Positions 25,534-33,549 are shown, numbered from the stretch's first letter. The stretch: 64,000 bases of DNA from Chitinophagales bacterium (GCA_020636495.1 JACJXQ010000010.1:10380-74379), one strand, 5' to 3'. Notes: generated by a model not told the origin, from the sequence alone. Numbers and translations are program-made.

Positions 25534-26508
25534 ATGAAAGCGGTATACGTAACCGATATACACATTAACAAGTATAACAACTTCGCTGATAAGTCAGACA
25601 GGTTGGAAGATTGCCTGCGGGTCATAGATGATTGCTATGAACTGGCAGCATCACACGGGGCGCAGCATATACTTATGTCAGGGGATATGTTTGACACGGT
25701 AAAATACCTGCTCACCGAGGTTATCAATAAGACAACCGCACGGTTTGCCCGTTGGATAGACGCATATCCTGACATTACCTGGTATTGCATTACGGGTAAC
25801 CATGATTTCGGCAGTAAGAATCTTCCTGACAAGCCTGCTATATCTTCCATAGAGTTTCTTACGCAGGCATTCCCTGACAATATAGTATTACTGGACAATG
25901 CCTACACTGTTATTGGGGACGCGGTAGTTTACGGCATCCCTAACTACGAGTTCCCTGAGCATTACAGGCAGATGCTGGAAAATGCTACACAGTTGGACGT
26001 TAACTATAAGGGGGCTAAAAGTAAGATACTTATGATACATCAGAAGCCACCTCATAAGTCTAACCCGCTTGTAAAGGCTGATACCGATCCAACAGACCCA
26101 CTGTATGATATGTTTGATCTCATACTCTGCGGGGATATACATGCCTCTGAGTGGGTAACTGACAAGTTTCTGTTGGGTGGTAACCCGCTGCATAAAGATG
26201 CCAACGATGCGGGGAGGGATAAAGGCATATGGCTGCTGGATTTATCAGACCCGCTTAACACTATAAAGTTCGTATCGCGTAGGGGTAAATACCCTGAGTT
26301 CATCAAAGTACCCGCCGGGGAAGGTGTAATAGATGACAACAATTTCATCATCCAACAACCCGAGGTAGATGTTAAAATAGATGGGTTAGCTGATGCGGGA
26401 GCATTCAGCAATAATCTCCCGAGGCGGGATTTGGTTGCCAACTTCGTAGCTGAGAAAGGTAATGATGACCCCGACCTGGTGGATATGGGTGTCAGGTTCG
26501 TAGAATAA
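25534..26508 (+). CDS. sbcD: SbcD/Mre11-type nuclease subunit, gp47-like
   Basis: 324 residues of calcineurin-like phosphoesterase. Metal-binding motifs are intact: DIH at 8-10, GDMFD starting at 50, GNHD at 88-91, a lone His in the MIHQKPP segment, and GDIHASE later. With the SbcC-like ATPase encoded downstream it should process DNA ends and branched intermediates in recombination-dependent replication, like T4 gp46/47. The ParB-like gene and an RNA element separate the two subunits here. Confidence 0.85.
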   Translation: MKAVYVTDIHINKYNNFADKSDRLEDCLRVIDDCYELAASHGAQHILMSGDMFDTVKYLLTEVINKTTARFARWIDAYPDITWYCITGNHDFGSKNLPDKPAISSIEFLTQAFPDNIVLLDNAYTVIGDAVVYGIPNYEFPEHYRQMLENATQLDVNYKGAKSKILMIHQKPPHKSNPLVKADTDPTDPLYDMFDLILCGDIHASEWVTDKFLLGGNPLHKDANDAGRDKGIWLLDLSDPLNTIKFVSRRGKYPEFIKVPAGEGVIDDNNFIIQQPEVDVKIDGLADAGAFSNNLPRRDLVANFVAEKGNDDPDLVDMGVRFVE

Positions 26509-26510
26509 AA

Positions 26511-26541
26511 TTTTAGTAATTGCCGATATTGTATATTTTTA
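26511..26541 (+). promoter_or_regulatory. Promoter P2 of the GGTAATTGCC family, degenerate
   Basis: AGTAATTGCCGATATT (15 of 16 matches) at 26515-26530 and TATTTTTA at the expected -7 position. Both core boxes are weakened compared with the other copies. ATG follows at 26566. Confidence 0.65.
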
Positions 26542-26565
26542 CAGTCCAAAAAATAAATAGTTTAT

Positions 26566-27720
26566 ATGAAACATGAAATGGGTTACGCATATTGCGATCA
26601 GATCGAGATCATACCAGGGTTCAATACCCGTGAAGATTTCGGAACGGCTGAACAACAAGCCGAATTAAAGACCTCTATTAAGGAGGAAGGTATATTGGTT
26701 AACTGTCTTGTGCGGGAAACGGACCGCATCCTGATGGATGGTGCGAACAATCCGATAACAGACGATGCAGGTAACACGCAGCCTATCTACGAGATATTTG
26801 ACGGGGCACGCAGGCTCGGGGTGGCTACTATGCTGACTGAGGAGAATCCTGACAACCCGGTGCTTATACCGTTGAGTATCTACCCTAAAGAGACAACTGA
26901 GACACAGATGCTGCTGGCTATGCTGATAACGGGTACTGAGCAGAAGCAACTTACCCCGTACGAGCAGGCAAAGGGTATCGAAAGGCTGGCCAAACTGAAA
27001 ATGAAAGGTAAAGACATCGCTGATAAAATAGGTAAAACCCCCGCCTATGTTACCAACTGTCTTAAGTTCATGAAAGAAGCGTCCCCTACATTGAAAGAAC
27101 AGGTAAAAGCGGGTGCTGTTACCATGGCGGCTGCGCTGGATATTCTGAATGCGGCAGCTAACCAGGAGGAGGCAGATGAGATAGCCAAAGAAGCGGCTGA
27201 ACATGCTGAGAAGTCAGGTAAAAAACGTGTCGGTGAAAGTTCTGTTAAGGCGGCTACTAAGAAACGCACAGCCGACCCCGAAGATGAGGACACTGAACAG
27301 CCGGAAGGTAAACCCGCACCGGCCAAGTCAAAGATGGCACCAGCTTTAGATATACTGGAAGGCCTGTACAAGTCAATAACTGCGCAGCCTAAAGAAACGG
27401 TGAAGCCTGAACCGCTGGAAATACTCGATGCCCTCATCAGGCTGGTATCGGGTAAATGCGAGGTGGTAGAGATAGCTCCGTTGTTTATCGTTATGGAGAC
27501 TCCCGCACCGGCTGCACCTGAAAAGAAAAAATCCCTAAAAGACAGGATGGAGGAAGCAGCCGCTGAGGATGACAAGCCTGCTACTAAAAAAGCAGCAAAG
27601 AAAGCAACCACTAAAAAGGCTGCAGCCCCTAAAGCTACCGCAAAGAAAAAAGAGGTAGCTAAGAAAAAGGACGAACCCGCCCCCGATGCTGAGGATGAGT
27701 TCGATGACTTCGGGGAATAG
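26566..27720 (+). CDS. ParB-like partition/nuclease-domain protein with acidic tail
   Basis: 384 residues. Residues 10-95 show the ParB/Srx pattern (an FNTRED segment, SIKEEGIL and EIFDGARRLGVA, equivalent to the G-x-R-R-x-x-A box). Residues 125-180 form a KorB-like helix-turn-helix (LTPYEQAKGIERL, DIADKIGKTPAYVTN). The C-terminal 150 residues are Lys/Ala/Pro-rich and end EDEFDDFGE, strikingly like the ssDNA-binding protein's tail. It may load or bridge DNA during replication; partitioning of a plasmid-like state is an alternative. Confidence 0.7.
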   Translation: MKHEMGYAYCDQIEIIPGFNTREDFGTAEQQAELKTSIKEEGILVNCLVRETDRILMDGANNPITDDAGNTQPIYEIFDGARRLGVATMLTEENPDNPVLIPLSIYPKETTETQMLLAMLITGTEQKQLTPYEQAKGIERLAKLKMKGKDIADKIGKTPAYVTNCLKFMKEASPTLKEQVKAGAVTMAAALDILNAAANQEEADEIAKEAAEHAEKSGKKRVGESSVKAATKKRTADPEDEDTEQPEGKPAPAKSKMAPALDILEGLYKSITAQPKETVKPEPLEILDALIRLVSGKCEVVEIAPLFIVMETPAPAAPEKKKSLKDRMEEAAAEDDKPATKKAAKKATTKKAAAPKATAKKKEVAKKKDEPAPDAEDEFDDFGE

Positions 27721-27732
27721 TATAGTATAAAC

Positions 27733-27797
27733 TTACAGGTAGTCGTATAACAGGGGAGATGCATAAAGCAACATAACCAGCATCTCCCCGCCTGTAA
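27733..27797 (+). ncRNA. Long hairpin preceding tRNA-like element
   Basis: An inner 10-bp perfect stem (GGGGAGATGC with GCATCTCCCC) is closed by an outer TTACAGG/CCTGTAA pairing. No T tract follows, and the tRNA-like acceptor begins three bases later. It may terminate the ParB-like message or act as a processing signal. Confidence 0.5.
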
Positions 27798-27799
27798 CC

Positions 27800-27957
27800 G
27801 GTGGGGTGGCGAAATTGGTAGCCGCTGGAAGTAGACAGTTAGCACCCGCTGACTATTAGCCATAGACGTAAGTTGATTGACGGCACATGCACACTGTTGT
27901 TTGGGTCATTGGTGAAGCACCTAAGTCTACATGCAGGTTCGAGTCCTGCCCCCACCG
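27800..27957 (+). tRNA. tRNA-like RNA with oversized anticodon region
   Basis: Acceptor GGTGGGG (27800-27806) pairs perfectly with CCCCACC (27950-27956), with discriminator G. The D arm GCG-AAATTGGTAGC-CGC is Leu-like, and the T arm GCAGG-TTCGAGT-CCTGC is canonical. CCA is not encoded. Between D and T arms lie about 107 bases instead of about 40. No ordinary 5-bp anticodon stem with a U-turn loop could be found; instead GTAGAC (27831-27836) pairs with GTCTAC (27925-27930), extended by TTAG/CTAA. It may be an intron-bearing tRNA-Leu, a decayed tRNA or a tRNA mimic. The insert is far too short for a group I intron. Confidence 0.55.
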
Positions 27958-27986
27958 CATAAAAATGGAATATTAAAAGCGTAATT

Positions 27987-29924
27987 ATGGTTAATATATC
28001 AGCTATTCGTATTGAAGGGTTCAGATCATATGTCAACCCGATAGATTTCAAATTCGGGGATAAGGGTTTATACCAGGTAAGCGGTCCGAACGGGGTGGGT
28101 AAAACCACCCTGTTTTCCGCACTGGTTTGGGCACTGTACGGGCAGAACCTGCATGAGACAGACAACAAAGCAGTACAGACCTATAAATGGATGCAGGGCA
28201 AAGAGTACAAAGGTACCCGGGTAATGCTGCGTATGCAGATAGCGGGTACGGTGTACATGATAGCCCGCCACCTTAACTACTCGGGGGCTACCTTCGGATT
28301 AAAAGGGGAATCAAAATTGATGATATTTTCCAAACCTGTTACCGATAAGGGTAAGTTCACATCCGAACATATGGTCAATGATGCTTTGTACAAAAAAGAC
28401 CAGCAGCAGTACATAAACGGTATCATTGGGTTATCCGCAAAAGCCTTTATAAACTCGCTGGTATTCGGTCAGGGGCTTGCCCGGCTGATAAAAGCATCGG
28501 GGGTTGAGAAGCGGGAATTGTTCGAGGAGTTCTTTGATCTCGGGTGGGTAGAGGATGCTAAGGCCAAGGCCGATCTCGAAAAAGTAGACCTGAACAATCA
28601 GATAACCGCGTTATCCACGGAGGACTACAAATTACAGGTGCAGATAGATTCAGCCACCGCACAACGTAATCAGGCTAAGGCCTACCTGGATAACTTCAAT
28701 GCGGCTAAAGAGGAGCGCATAAATGACATCAAATCTGAGGGTAGGGAACTTAAGCAGCGGTATGAGGACTTGAAGGCCCAACGGGATGCCATGGTAGCTG
28801 CCAATAAGAAAAAAGCGGGTAATACTACCGCTGCCGATGTCAAGTCTGCTTTAAATGCCGCTACGGCTGCACAGGAAGCTCAGGACGCACTTAAAAGAGA
28901 CATCAGGGTACAGAAGTCCAACCTGGATGATATTGACCGTAAAACGGCTGGAATTGCCCGTAAAATTGAGGAGCTTTCTGGGCAGGCTACAAATATAGCC
29001 ACTGAATGCCCGACATGCGGTGCCCCGGTGAAACCTGACAAGATAAAGACATTAAAGAAAAATCTGAGTGATCAGATGAAGGAGCAGGAACTTGAACGCG
29101 CTCGGTTGAACAGTTTCAAGGGAGATTACGTCACCGCACTGGAACGGTTAGATAAGGAACTGCAGGAAGCGGGGGCTACCTACGATGCCGCGTACAAAGA
29201 GTATGAGCTAGTTAAAGCTAAATTCGAGTCAACAGTATCTGATGATGTGACCTCTATAGAAGCACGCATAGAGGAGACACGCACAGCACTGGAACGTACT
29301 AAGCAACGACTGACCAAAGCACAGGACGAGGAACCCGTTGAACAGGACATCACCGCGTTTGATGATACCATAGCGCAGGCCGAGGCCAAACAACGGGAAA
29401 ATTCAGTTAAGACAAAAGAACTCACTAACAGGCTGGATAAGGTAACCTGGTGGATAACTGAGGGTTTCAGTTCAAAAGGCTTGAAGTCTTATATATTCAG
29501 TGCCATGCTGGCCAAGCTCAATGAGTTCGCAGCACAGTACGCGGTTTATTTCGGGTACCACGTCAAGTTCTTTATTGACCTCGATAAGAAGTCGAAACCG
29601 TTTGTCACTACCATATACAAGGACGGGCACGAACTGGATTACTCAGACTTGTCAGGCGGGCAGCGTCAACGGGTAGATGTGGTACTGGCATTCGCTATGA
29701 ATGACCTTGCCTGTTACAAGAACCCGTGTAACCTGCTTATATTGGATGAGTTGTTCGAGTCACTCGATCAGGCGGGTATTGAATTGGCTTATGAGGTTAT
29801 CCGCAGGAAGTCTGAACAACAGGCGGTGTATGTGGTGTCACACTCCCCGTTCGTTGAGGTAAACGATGCTGTGCGCATAGAAATATCCGGGGGTACTGAC
29901 GGGCAGCCAAGTGAACTTAATTAA
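27987..29924 (+). CDS. sbcC: SbcC/Rad50-type ATPase subunit, gp46-like
   Basis: 645 residues. Walker A GPNGVGKTT lies at about 32-40. Two long coiled-coil arms (about 200-330 and 350-480) flank a zinc hook CPTC at about 341-344. The signature motif DLSGGQRQRVD lies near 555 and Walker B LLILDELFESLD near 583. It partners the SbcD-like nuclease to open and trim DNA ends. All catalytic motifs appear intact. Confidence 0.9.
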   Translation: MVNISAIRIEGFRSYVNPIDFKFGDKGLYQVSGPNGVGKTTLFSALVWALYGQNLHETDNKAVQTYKWMQGKEYKGTRVMLRMQIAGTVYMIARHLNYSGATFGLKGESKLMIFSKPVTDKGKFTSEHMVNDALYKKDQQQYINGIIGLSAKAFINSLVFGQGLARLIKASGVEKRELFEEFFDLGWVEDAKAKADLEKVDLNNQITALSTEDYKLQVQIDSATAQRNQAKAYLDNFNAAKEERINDIKSEGRELKQRYEDLKAQRDAMVAANKKKAGNTTAADVKSALNAATAAQEAQDALKRDIRVQKSNLDDIDRKTAGIARKIEELSGQATNIATECPTCGAPVKPDKIKTLKKNLSDQMKEQELERARLNSFKGDYVTALERLDKELQEAGATYDAAYKEYELVKAKFESTVSDDVTSIEARIEETRTALERTKQRLTKAQDEEPVEQDITAFDDTIAQAEAKQRENSVKTKELTNRLDKVTWWITEGFSSKGLKSYIFSAMLAKLNEFAAQYAVYFGYHVKFFIDLDKKSKPFVTTIYKDGHELDYSDLSGGQRQRVDVVLAFAMNDLACYKNPCNLLILDELFESLDQAGIELAYEVIRRKSEQQAVYVVSHSPFVEVNDAVRIEISGGTDGQPSELN

Positions 29925-29930
29925 TCTTTG

Positions 29931-29938
29931 TAAATTTG
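29931..29938 (+). promoter_or_regulatory. -7 promoter element abutting ATG
   Basis: TAAATTTG, four bases before the ATG at 29943. Confidence 0.5.
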
Positions 29939-29942
29939 TTAT

Positions 29943-30062
29943 ATGGATAACACGGTATTAAGTTATGGGGTAGTTGCCTGTTTGGGGCTACTGGTAGTGC
30001 TTACGTTAGGTATCACCGCTTGGGGCATTGTAAAGATCATATTAGACTTGCGTAAAAAATAG
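29943..30062 (+). CDS. Tiny single-span membrane protein
   Basis: 39 residues: a short polar start, one hydrophobic helix (about residues 8-30) and a basic end DLRKK, indicating an inner membrane peptide with its C-terminus inside. It has its own promoter element directly upstream and a second membrane peptide follows 4 bases later. Function unknown. Confidence 0.55.
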   Translation: MDNTVLSYGVVACLGLLVVLTLGITAWGIVKIILDLRKK

Positions 30063-30066
30063 GTAT

Positions 30067-30255
30067 ATGTCTGTTGAGAATACTTTAAATACAGCGTTTG
30101 TAGTATGCGTGGTTTTGCTACTATTGTTACTGGTAGTTTTATGCACCATACTCATCATGCGTATAGGCAAAGATGACGGGGATGTGGTACTCGATTATGA
30201 TGCTGAGGGCGCGGCAGAAGGTAATGTCAAATCTCCACCTACATATGTGCCATGA
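30067..30255 (+). CDS. Small membrane protein with acidic tail
   Basis: 62 residues. One very hydrophobic helix (about residues 10-31, Val/Leu-rich), then RIGKDDGDV and an acidic cytoplasmic tail. Not recognised. Overlaps the next gene through ATGA. Confidence 0.6.
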   Translation: MSVENTLNTAFVVCVVLLLLLLVVLCTILIMRIGKDDGDVVLDYDAEGAAEGNVKSPPTYVP

Positions 30256-30500
30256 CATCGCATAAGGCCAAGATACGCAGAGCATTGAAACCGTGCCCAT
30301 CGGGTAAGGTTACGTTCCCGACACTACGGGAAGCTGAGAAGTTCTGTACAGGTAAGCAGTTGCGGTCATATAGATGCGAATTTTGTGATATGGTACATGT
30401 CACCAGTCACCGGAAAAATGTAAAGGATGTACCCTTAAAATACGCTGACAGGTTTAAACAGTTTATAGATGACGGAACCAAAGAGAACGATGAGGCATGA
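30252..30500 (+). CDS. Small zinc-finger-like protein
   Basis: 82 residues. Cys42-x2-Cys45 with His49 and His53 (CEFCDMVHVTSH) form a finger like those of small phage proteins annotated as conserved hypothetical, which carry a Y-x-C-x-x-C-x-x-x-H-x-T-S pattern. Basic N-terminus. Possible DNA or RNA binding. Confidence 0.6.
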   Translation: MTSHKAKIRRALKPCPSGKVTFPTLREAEKFCTGKQLRSYRCEFCDMVHVTSHRKNVKDVPLKYADRFKQFIDDGTKENDEA

Positions 30501-31083
30501 TATATTCAATTTACCCGTACGCACCCGTAGTATAAACGGGAAGCAGAAAGGTAATGCCAATGAACGGGAAGCTGCGAAGTCTCTCGGACTTTGGACGGGG
30601 GCAAGGTTCGTTCGGGTACCTCAATCGGGAGGACTGCGTTGGGAGGACAATGCTAAAGTAACCGGGGATATAGTATGTGATACCAAAGGATTTGATTTTC
30701 CGTTCTCAGTAGAAACAAAGCACCTGGCAGCGGTTCCTTACACTAAAGAATTACGGGCAAACTCCAAAGTATATAAGATATGGAAGCAGGCTACCACCGA
30801 TGCGGTGCGTTCCCAACGGTTACCTATGGCTATGATACGTTATAACGGGCTTGGTAAGTTTATGCATGACGGTGAGAAGTACCAGGATTATTTGGTAGTG
30901 CTGGCCACCGATTACGGAGGGTCTGTACCCGATCTGCTGGTACCGCAGGAGTTCACAGGTGATGGTATTGTAGCATATCTTTTAAGTGACCTGGTGAAGC
31001 GTTATCCGTATGACCGGTTCATTTACGTAGTGAATAAACTACAATTTTTGGTAAATTACATAGACACTCATCAAACTAAGTAA
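30469..31083 (+). CDS. PD-(D/E)xK endonuclease, Holliday junction resolvase-like
   Basis: 204 residues. NANEREAAKSLG (conserved Glu), VPQSGGLRW, TGDIVCD (Asp) and SVETKH (E-x-K) form the nuclease core of archaeal-Hjc-like and related phage resolvases. It would cut branched DNA before packaging or help recombination. The gene starts inside its upstream neighbour; an internal ATG at 30490 is a possible alternative start, because the first seven residues add nothing to the fold. Confidence 0.7.
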   Translation: MTEPKRTMRHDIFNLPVRTRSINGKQKGNANEREAAKSLGLWTGARFVRVPQSGGLRWEDNAKVTGDIVCDTKGFDFPFSVETKHLAAVPYTKELRANSKVYKIWKQATTDAVRSQRLPMAMIRYNGLGKFMHDGEKYQDYLVVLATDYGGSVPDLLVPQEFTGDGIVAYLLSDLVKRYPYDRFIYVVNKLQFLVNYIDTHQTK

Positions 31084-31084
31084 T

Positions 31085-31675
31085 ATGCAAAAGACAATAA
31101 GCGAAGCTATGTACAGGCAGGCTGCCATAGAGTTAGGCTGCGAAATAGCCGCGATCAAAGCGGTGGCAACGGTTGAAAGCCGGGGTAGCGGGTTCTTACC
31201 TGACGGACAGCCTAAGATACTTTTCGAGGCGCACGTATTCTATGAACAACTGGAACTGCACGGGCTTGATCCGAAACAGTTGATGCGTGACCCCACTAAC
31301 CGGGGACTTATCGCGGAACGTTACGGGCAGGTAAGGTATGGTACAGAATCAGAACAGCACCGTAAACTACAACGGGCGGTTAAGATACACCGTGATGCAG
31401 CTTTGGCATCTTGTAGTTGGGGGGCTTTTCAGGTAATGGCATACCAGTGGAAAGACCTCGGGTATGCCAGCCTGCAGGACTTTATCAATGATGCGTTTGA
31501 AGGGGCTGACGGGCACCTGAGAATGTTTATAGCATTCATAAAATATAAGAAACTGCAGAAATACCTGATAGCTAAAGACTGGGCGGGGTTCGCACTGCGC
31601 TACAACGGGTCCGCTTACAAGAAAAATAACTACGATACCCGTATGGCAGATGCCTACGCTAAATTGTCAAAGTAA
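31085..31675 (+). CDS. Endolysin, N-acetylmuramidase family
   Basis: 196 residues. It follows the N-acetylmuramidase (DUF3380) family pattern: AIKAVATVESRGSGFLPDGQ with the probable catalytic Glu31, PKILFEAHVFYEQL, ASCSWGAFQVMAYQW and a late FALRYNGSAYKKNNYDTRMA. It cleaves the peptidoglycan glycan strand at lysis. No signal peptide or separate cell-wall-binding domain is present, so export depends on a holin, for which candidates follow. Confidence 0.9.
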   Translation: MQKTISEAMYRQAAIELGCEIAAIKAVATVESRGSGFLPDGQPKILFEAHVFYEQLELHGLDPKQLMRDPTNRGLIAERYGQVRYGTESEQHRKLQRAVKIHRDAALASCSWGAFQVMAYQWKDLGYASLQDFINDAFEGADGHLRMFIAFIKYKKLQKYLIAKDWAGFALRYNGSAYKKNNYDTRMADAYAKLSK

Positions 31676-31899
31676 TGTTACTGTTCACACTCAGGCTGCA
31701 GATACGGGATTACAAGAGTATTCTTACCTTTGTAACGGGTATGTTGGATGCAGCTACCAAGTCGGGTGATGTTAATGGTGTATTGCAGTGGAGTACGGAC
31801 AAGCAGCGTTTAGAGCTGGTAATAGCTGATCTGCAACGGATATACGACAGGTTCAGTACCGAAGGGTGTTATCTGTTGAACCAGCATAACCGTCAATAA
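31675..31899 (+). CDS. Small unknown protein after endolysin
   Basis: 74 residues, helical and amphipathic, TAATG-coupled to the endolysin gene. No membrane segment strong enough for a holin. Function unknown, but coexpression with the endolysin is likely. Confidence 0.55.
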   Translation: MLLFTLRLQIRDYKSILTFVTGMLDAATKSGDVNGVLQWSTDKQRLELVIADLQRIYDRFSTEGCYLLNQHNRQ

Positions 31900-31903
31900 A
31901 AAA

Positions 31904-31916
31904 TTAAGTGAATTAA
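31904..31916. repeat. 13-bp TTAA palindrome, copy 6
   Basis: TTAAGTGAATTAA, five bases after the preceding stop; about 180 bases before the next solid ATG, an unusually long distance. Confidence 0.7.
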
Positions 31917-32032
31917 CCTTACTCGTAGGCCGCCGGGGTATAATTGCAGTTATATATCGGTTATGGTAACAGGAACACGTACAGTGGATGACCGCCTGCG
32001 AAAAGTATCCTAATGATGAGCATTATATATTA

Positions 32033-32069
32033 CCCTGCCGGTATTCTTACCAGCGGGGTTTTTATTTTT
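32033..32069 (+). terminator. Rho-independent terminator before holin candidate
   Basis: CCCTGCCGGTA pairs with TACCAGCGGGG (one mismatch, one G-T) around TTCT, followed by TTTTTATTTTT. The 130 bases upstream hold no convincing gene; a 16-codon frame from 31963 is too short to trust. Confidence 0.85.
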
Positions 32070-32098
32070 CATATATTTACATCCTAAACATTACTACG

Positions 32099-32503
32099 AT
32101 GGATACTTCATTCTTTTTTGACTTCATTCAGGGACTGATCAACTCACTATTGGCTATAACCGATACGGTGTACCTGGTAGCGTTCATGCTGTTCTCTTAC
32201 ATGGCCAAGGACGGGTTGAACGATGTGCTGAGCAAGGTATGGTACCGGGACCTGTACATCACGGGTAAGCGGGCATCTAAGCACTGGACGGTTGCTATCA
32301 TAGGCATACTGGTAGCCCTGCCTTTCTTTTTCATACCCGCGCTCAGACATTTAGGTACTGATGAACTCACCGTAGCGGGTGCTGACGATAATTCCGTGTA
32401 TGGGTTCAAGCTGGCTGTAACCTTTGGCATCGGTACTACTTTCTATGATACTATCCTGTGTTACGTCATAAAACTTATTAAGAAAGTAAAAACAGACAAA
32501 TGA
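32099..32503 (+). CDS. Holin candidate, multi-span membrane protein
   Basis: 134 residues from the ATG at 32099; upstream in-frame codons run through the terminator and are unlikely to be translated. Hydrophobic segments at about 16-36, 60-80 and 103-123 suggest three membrane spans. Between endolysin and spanin-like genes, a holin role is the best inference, although it resembles no holin family I recognise. Confidence 0.6.
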   Translation: MDTSFFFDFIQGLINSLLAITDTVYLVAFMLFSYMAKDGLNDVLSKVWYRDLYITGKRASKHWTVAIIGILVALPFFFIPALRHLGTDELTVAGADDNSVYGFKLAVTFGIGTTFYDTILCYVIKLIKKVKTDK

Positions 32504-32868
32504 CACAATCAAGGCAAGTAAAGAATATGCGGGTAGCTATTGCGATCCTGCTCGGGTTATCAATGCTCGGGATAGTTATATCTATTTCCCTGTTCAACCA
32601 ACAGCGTACTACTATGTACGGGGTACGGGAACAGGTAGAGCACTACAAGCAGCAAGCCCGCATATTCGACAGCATGTACGCCGCTTTACAGTCCGACCTG
32701 GATAGTCTGCGCAAACGTACGGTGATGCAGGATTCGGTGGTAGCCGATAAAATAGACTCACTTAATTTAATCCAACACAAATATGAGAAAGTGCTTACTA
32801 ACTATCGCAGCCTGCCTGATAGCGGTCGTATCGGGGTATTCAAAAGGTGGTTACCCGAAACTGATTAA
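32500..32868 (+). CDS. i-spanin-like membrane protein with coiled coil
   Basis: 122 residues. A short basic N-terminus, a membrane helix at about 12-31 and a periplasmic heptad-rich segment (about 40-105) match the inner-membrane spanin layout that spans the periplasm at lysis. The next gene begins inside it in another frame, the embedded arrangement typical of spanin pairs. Sequence similarity is not expected in this class. Confidence 0.6.
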   Translation: MTQSRQVKNMRVAIAILLGLSMLGIVISISLFNQQRTTMYGVREQVEHYKQQARIFDSMYAALQSDLDSLRKRTVMQDSVVADKIDSLNLIQHKYEKVLTNYRSLPDSGRIGVFKRWLPETD

Positions 32869-33208
32869 CTACAACGGTGACAGTGTTATAGCTATCACCG
32901 TAGCTCAGATGGATACCCTGTACAGTATGGGTTACATCCAACTCAATGCTTCCCGTGATAGTGTTATTATGTTGAATGGTATAGTCACCGCAATGCGGGT
33001 ATCTATATCACAACGTGATACGGCTATTGTTATACTGGAAACACAACGGGATTCGTGTATGCGTAATGTGGTCTATTCCCGTGGACTGATCAATCAACTT
33101 GACACTGCCCTAAAGAAACAGGAACGTAAGATACGCTGGTTAAAGATAGAACGGGGGGCTTTGGTCATTGTATTCATAGGTATGCTGGCGTATATAGCTT
33201 TTAGGTAA
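32783..33208 (+). CDS. Spanin partner candidate: signal sequence plus C-terminal membrane anchor
   Basis: 141 residues overlapping the previous gene by 86 bases. The N-terminus MRKCLLTIAACLIAVVSG is a signal sequence; IAAC could be a lipobox with Cys11, though the hydrophobic run before it is short. The middle is coiled-coil-like (residues 85-115), and a membrane helix closes the protein (about 122-139). An N-terminal lipid anchor with a C-terminal span is the layout of unimolecular spanins, so this may act alone or with its neighbour. Confidence 0.55.
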   Translation: MRKCLLTIAACLIAVVSGYSKGGYPKLINYNGDSVIAITVAQMDTLYSMGYIQLNASRDSVIMLNGIVTAMRVSISQRDTAIVILETQRDSCMRNVVYSRGLINQLDTALKKQERKIRWLKIERGALVIVFIGMLAYIAFR

Positions 33209-33231
33209 TTGCCGATATTTTTGTATGTTTG
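33204..33231 (+). promoter_or_regulatory. Promoter P3 of the GGTAATTGCC family
   Basis: GGTAATTGCCGATATT at 33204-33219 and TATGTTTG at 33224-33231. The upstream box is TTTAGG rather than TTTTGG. It overlaps the end of the spanin candidate and ends three bases before the next ATG. Confidence 0.75.
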
Positions 33232-33234
33232 CAT

Positions 33235-33447
33235 ATGCTTTTAGATAAAGATTCAATATTAAAGCCGGGGGTTGACATAAAGAGTGTCAGCGGGTTCGCA
33301 GATAGTATGGGGGTTACCTCTGATGCTATTTATGCAGCCATCAAACGCGGGGATGTGGACTATGTGGATTTAGGTACGCATGACAAACCGCTGCTGCAGG
33401 TAGTACTTACTGAAACTACCTTAGCGTACGCCCCGAACGGTAAATAA
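33235..33447 (+). CDS. Small HTH protein, excisionase/MerR-like
   Basis: 70 residues from the ATG at 33235. A TTG six bases earlier lies inside the -7 box and cannot be the start. Residues 18-48 (VSGFADSMGVTSDAIYAAIK then GDVDYVDLG) follow the winged-helix pattern of AlpA/MerR/excisionase-type regulators. A compact regulator under a family promoter with a predicted leaderless message; it is a candidate for binding one of the repeated operators in this genome. Confidence 0.6.
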   Translation: MLLDKDSILKPGVDIKSVSGFADSMGVTSDAIYAAIKRGDVDYVDLGTHDKPLLQVVLTETTLAYAPNGK

Positions 33448-33477
33448 GTTTTTCATTCCAGGTTATAAATAGGTTTA

Positions 33478-33507
33478 CCTCCGTAGTGTCTACTGCGGGG
33501 GTTTTTT
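33478..33507 (+). terminator. Rho-independent terminator after HTH gene
   Basis: CCTCCGTAGT pairs with ACTGCGGGGG (G-T pairs allowed) around GTCT, followed by TTTTTT. Confidence 0.85.
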
Positions 33508-33524
33508 GTGCTATAGATATTCCT

Positions 33525-33537
33525 TATACCCCCGATA
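33525..33537 (+). promoter_or_regulatory. Operator-like element TATACNCCCGATA, copy 1
   Basis: TATACCCCCGATA lies just upstream of promoter P4. The same core occurs at 45434 and twice, inverted, at 55779 and 55879. Confidence 0.5.
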
Positions 33538-33549
33538 GAAAGAAATATG

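Noticed and set aside
27800..27957. Group I intron in a tRNA-Leu, or a tmRNA
   Set aside because: The insert of about 73 bases is far below the size of a group I intron, and there is no peptide-tag frame or pseudoknot series for tmRNA.
31963..32013. A 16-codon frame starting ATGGTAACAGG
   Set aside because: Too short, no motif, and no supporting promoter or leader.
31988..32098. Upstream extension of the holin candidate
   Set aside because: The added codons span a strong terminator; the ATG at 32099 follows it directly.
32753..32765. Half-site TAGACTCACTTAA inside the i-spanin-like gene
   Set aside because: Two mismatches in the invariant TTAA; not counted among the 23.
33229..33234. TTG start for the small HTH gene
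   Set aside because: It lies inside the promoter -7 box; transcription would begin after it.
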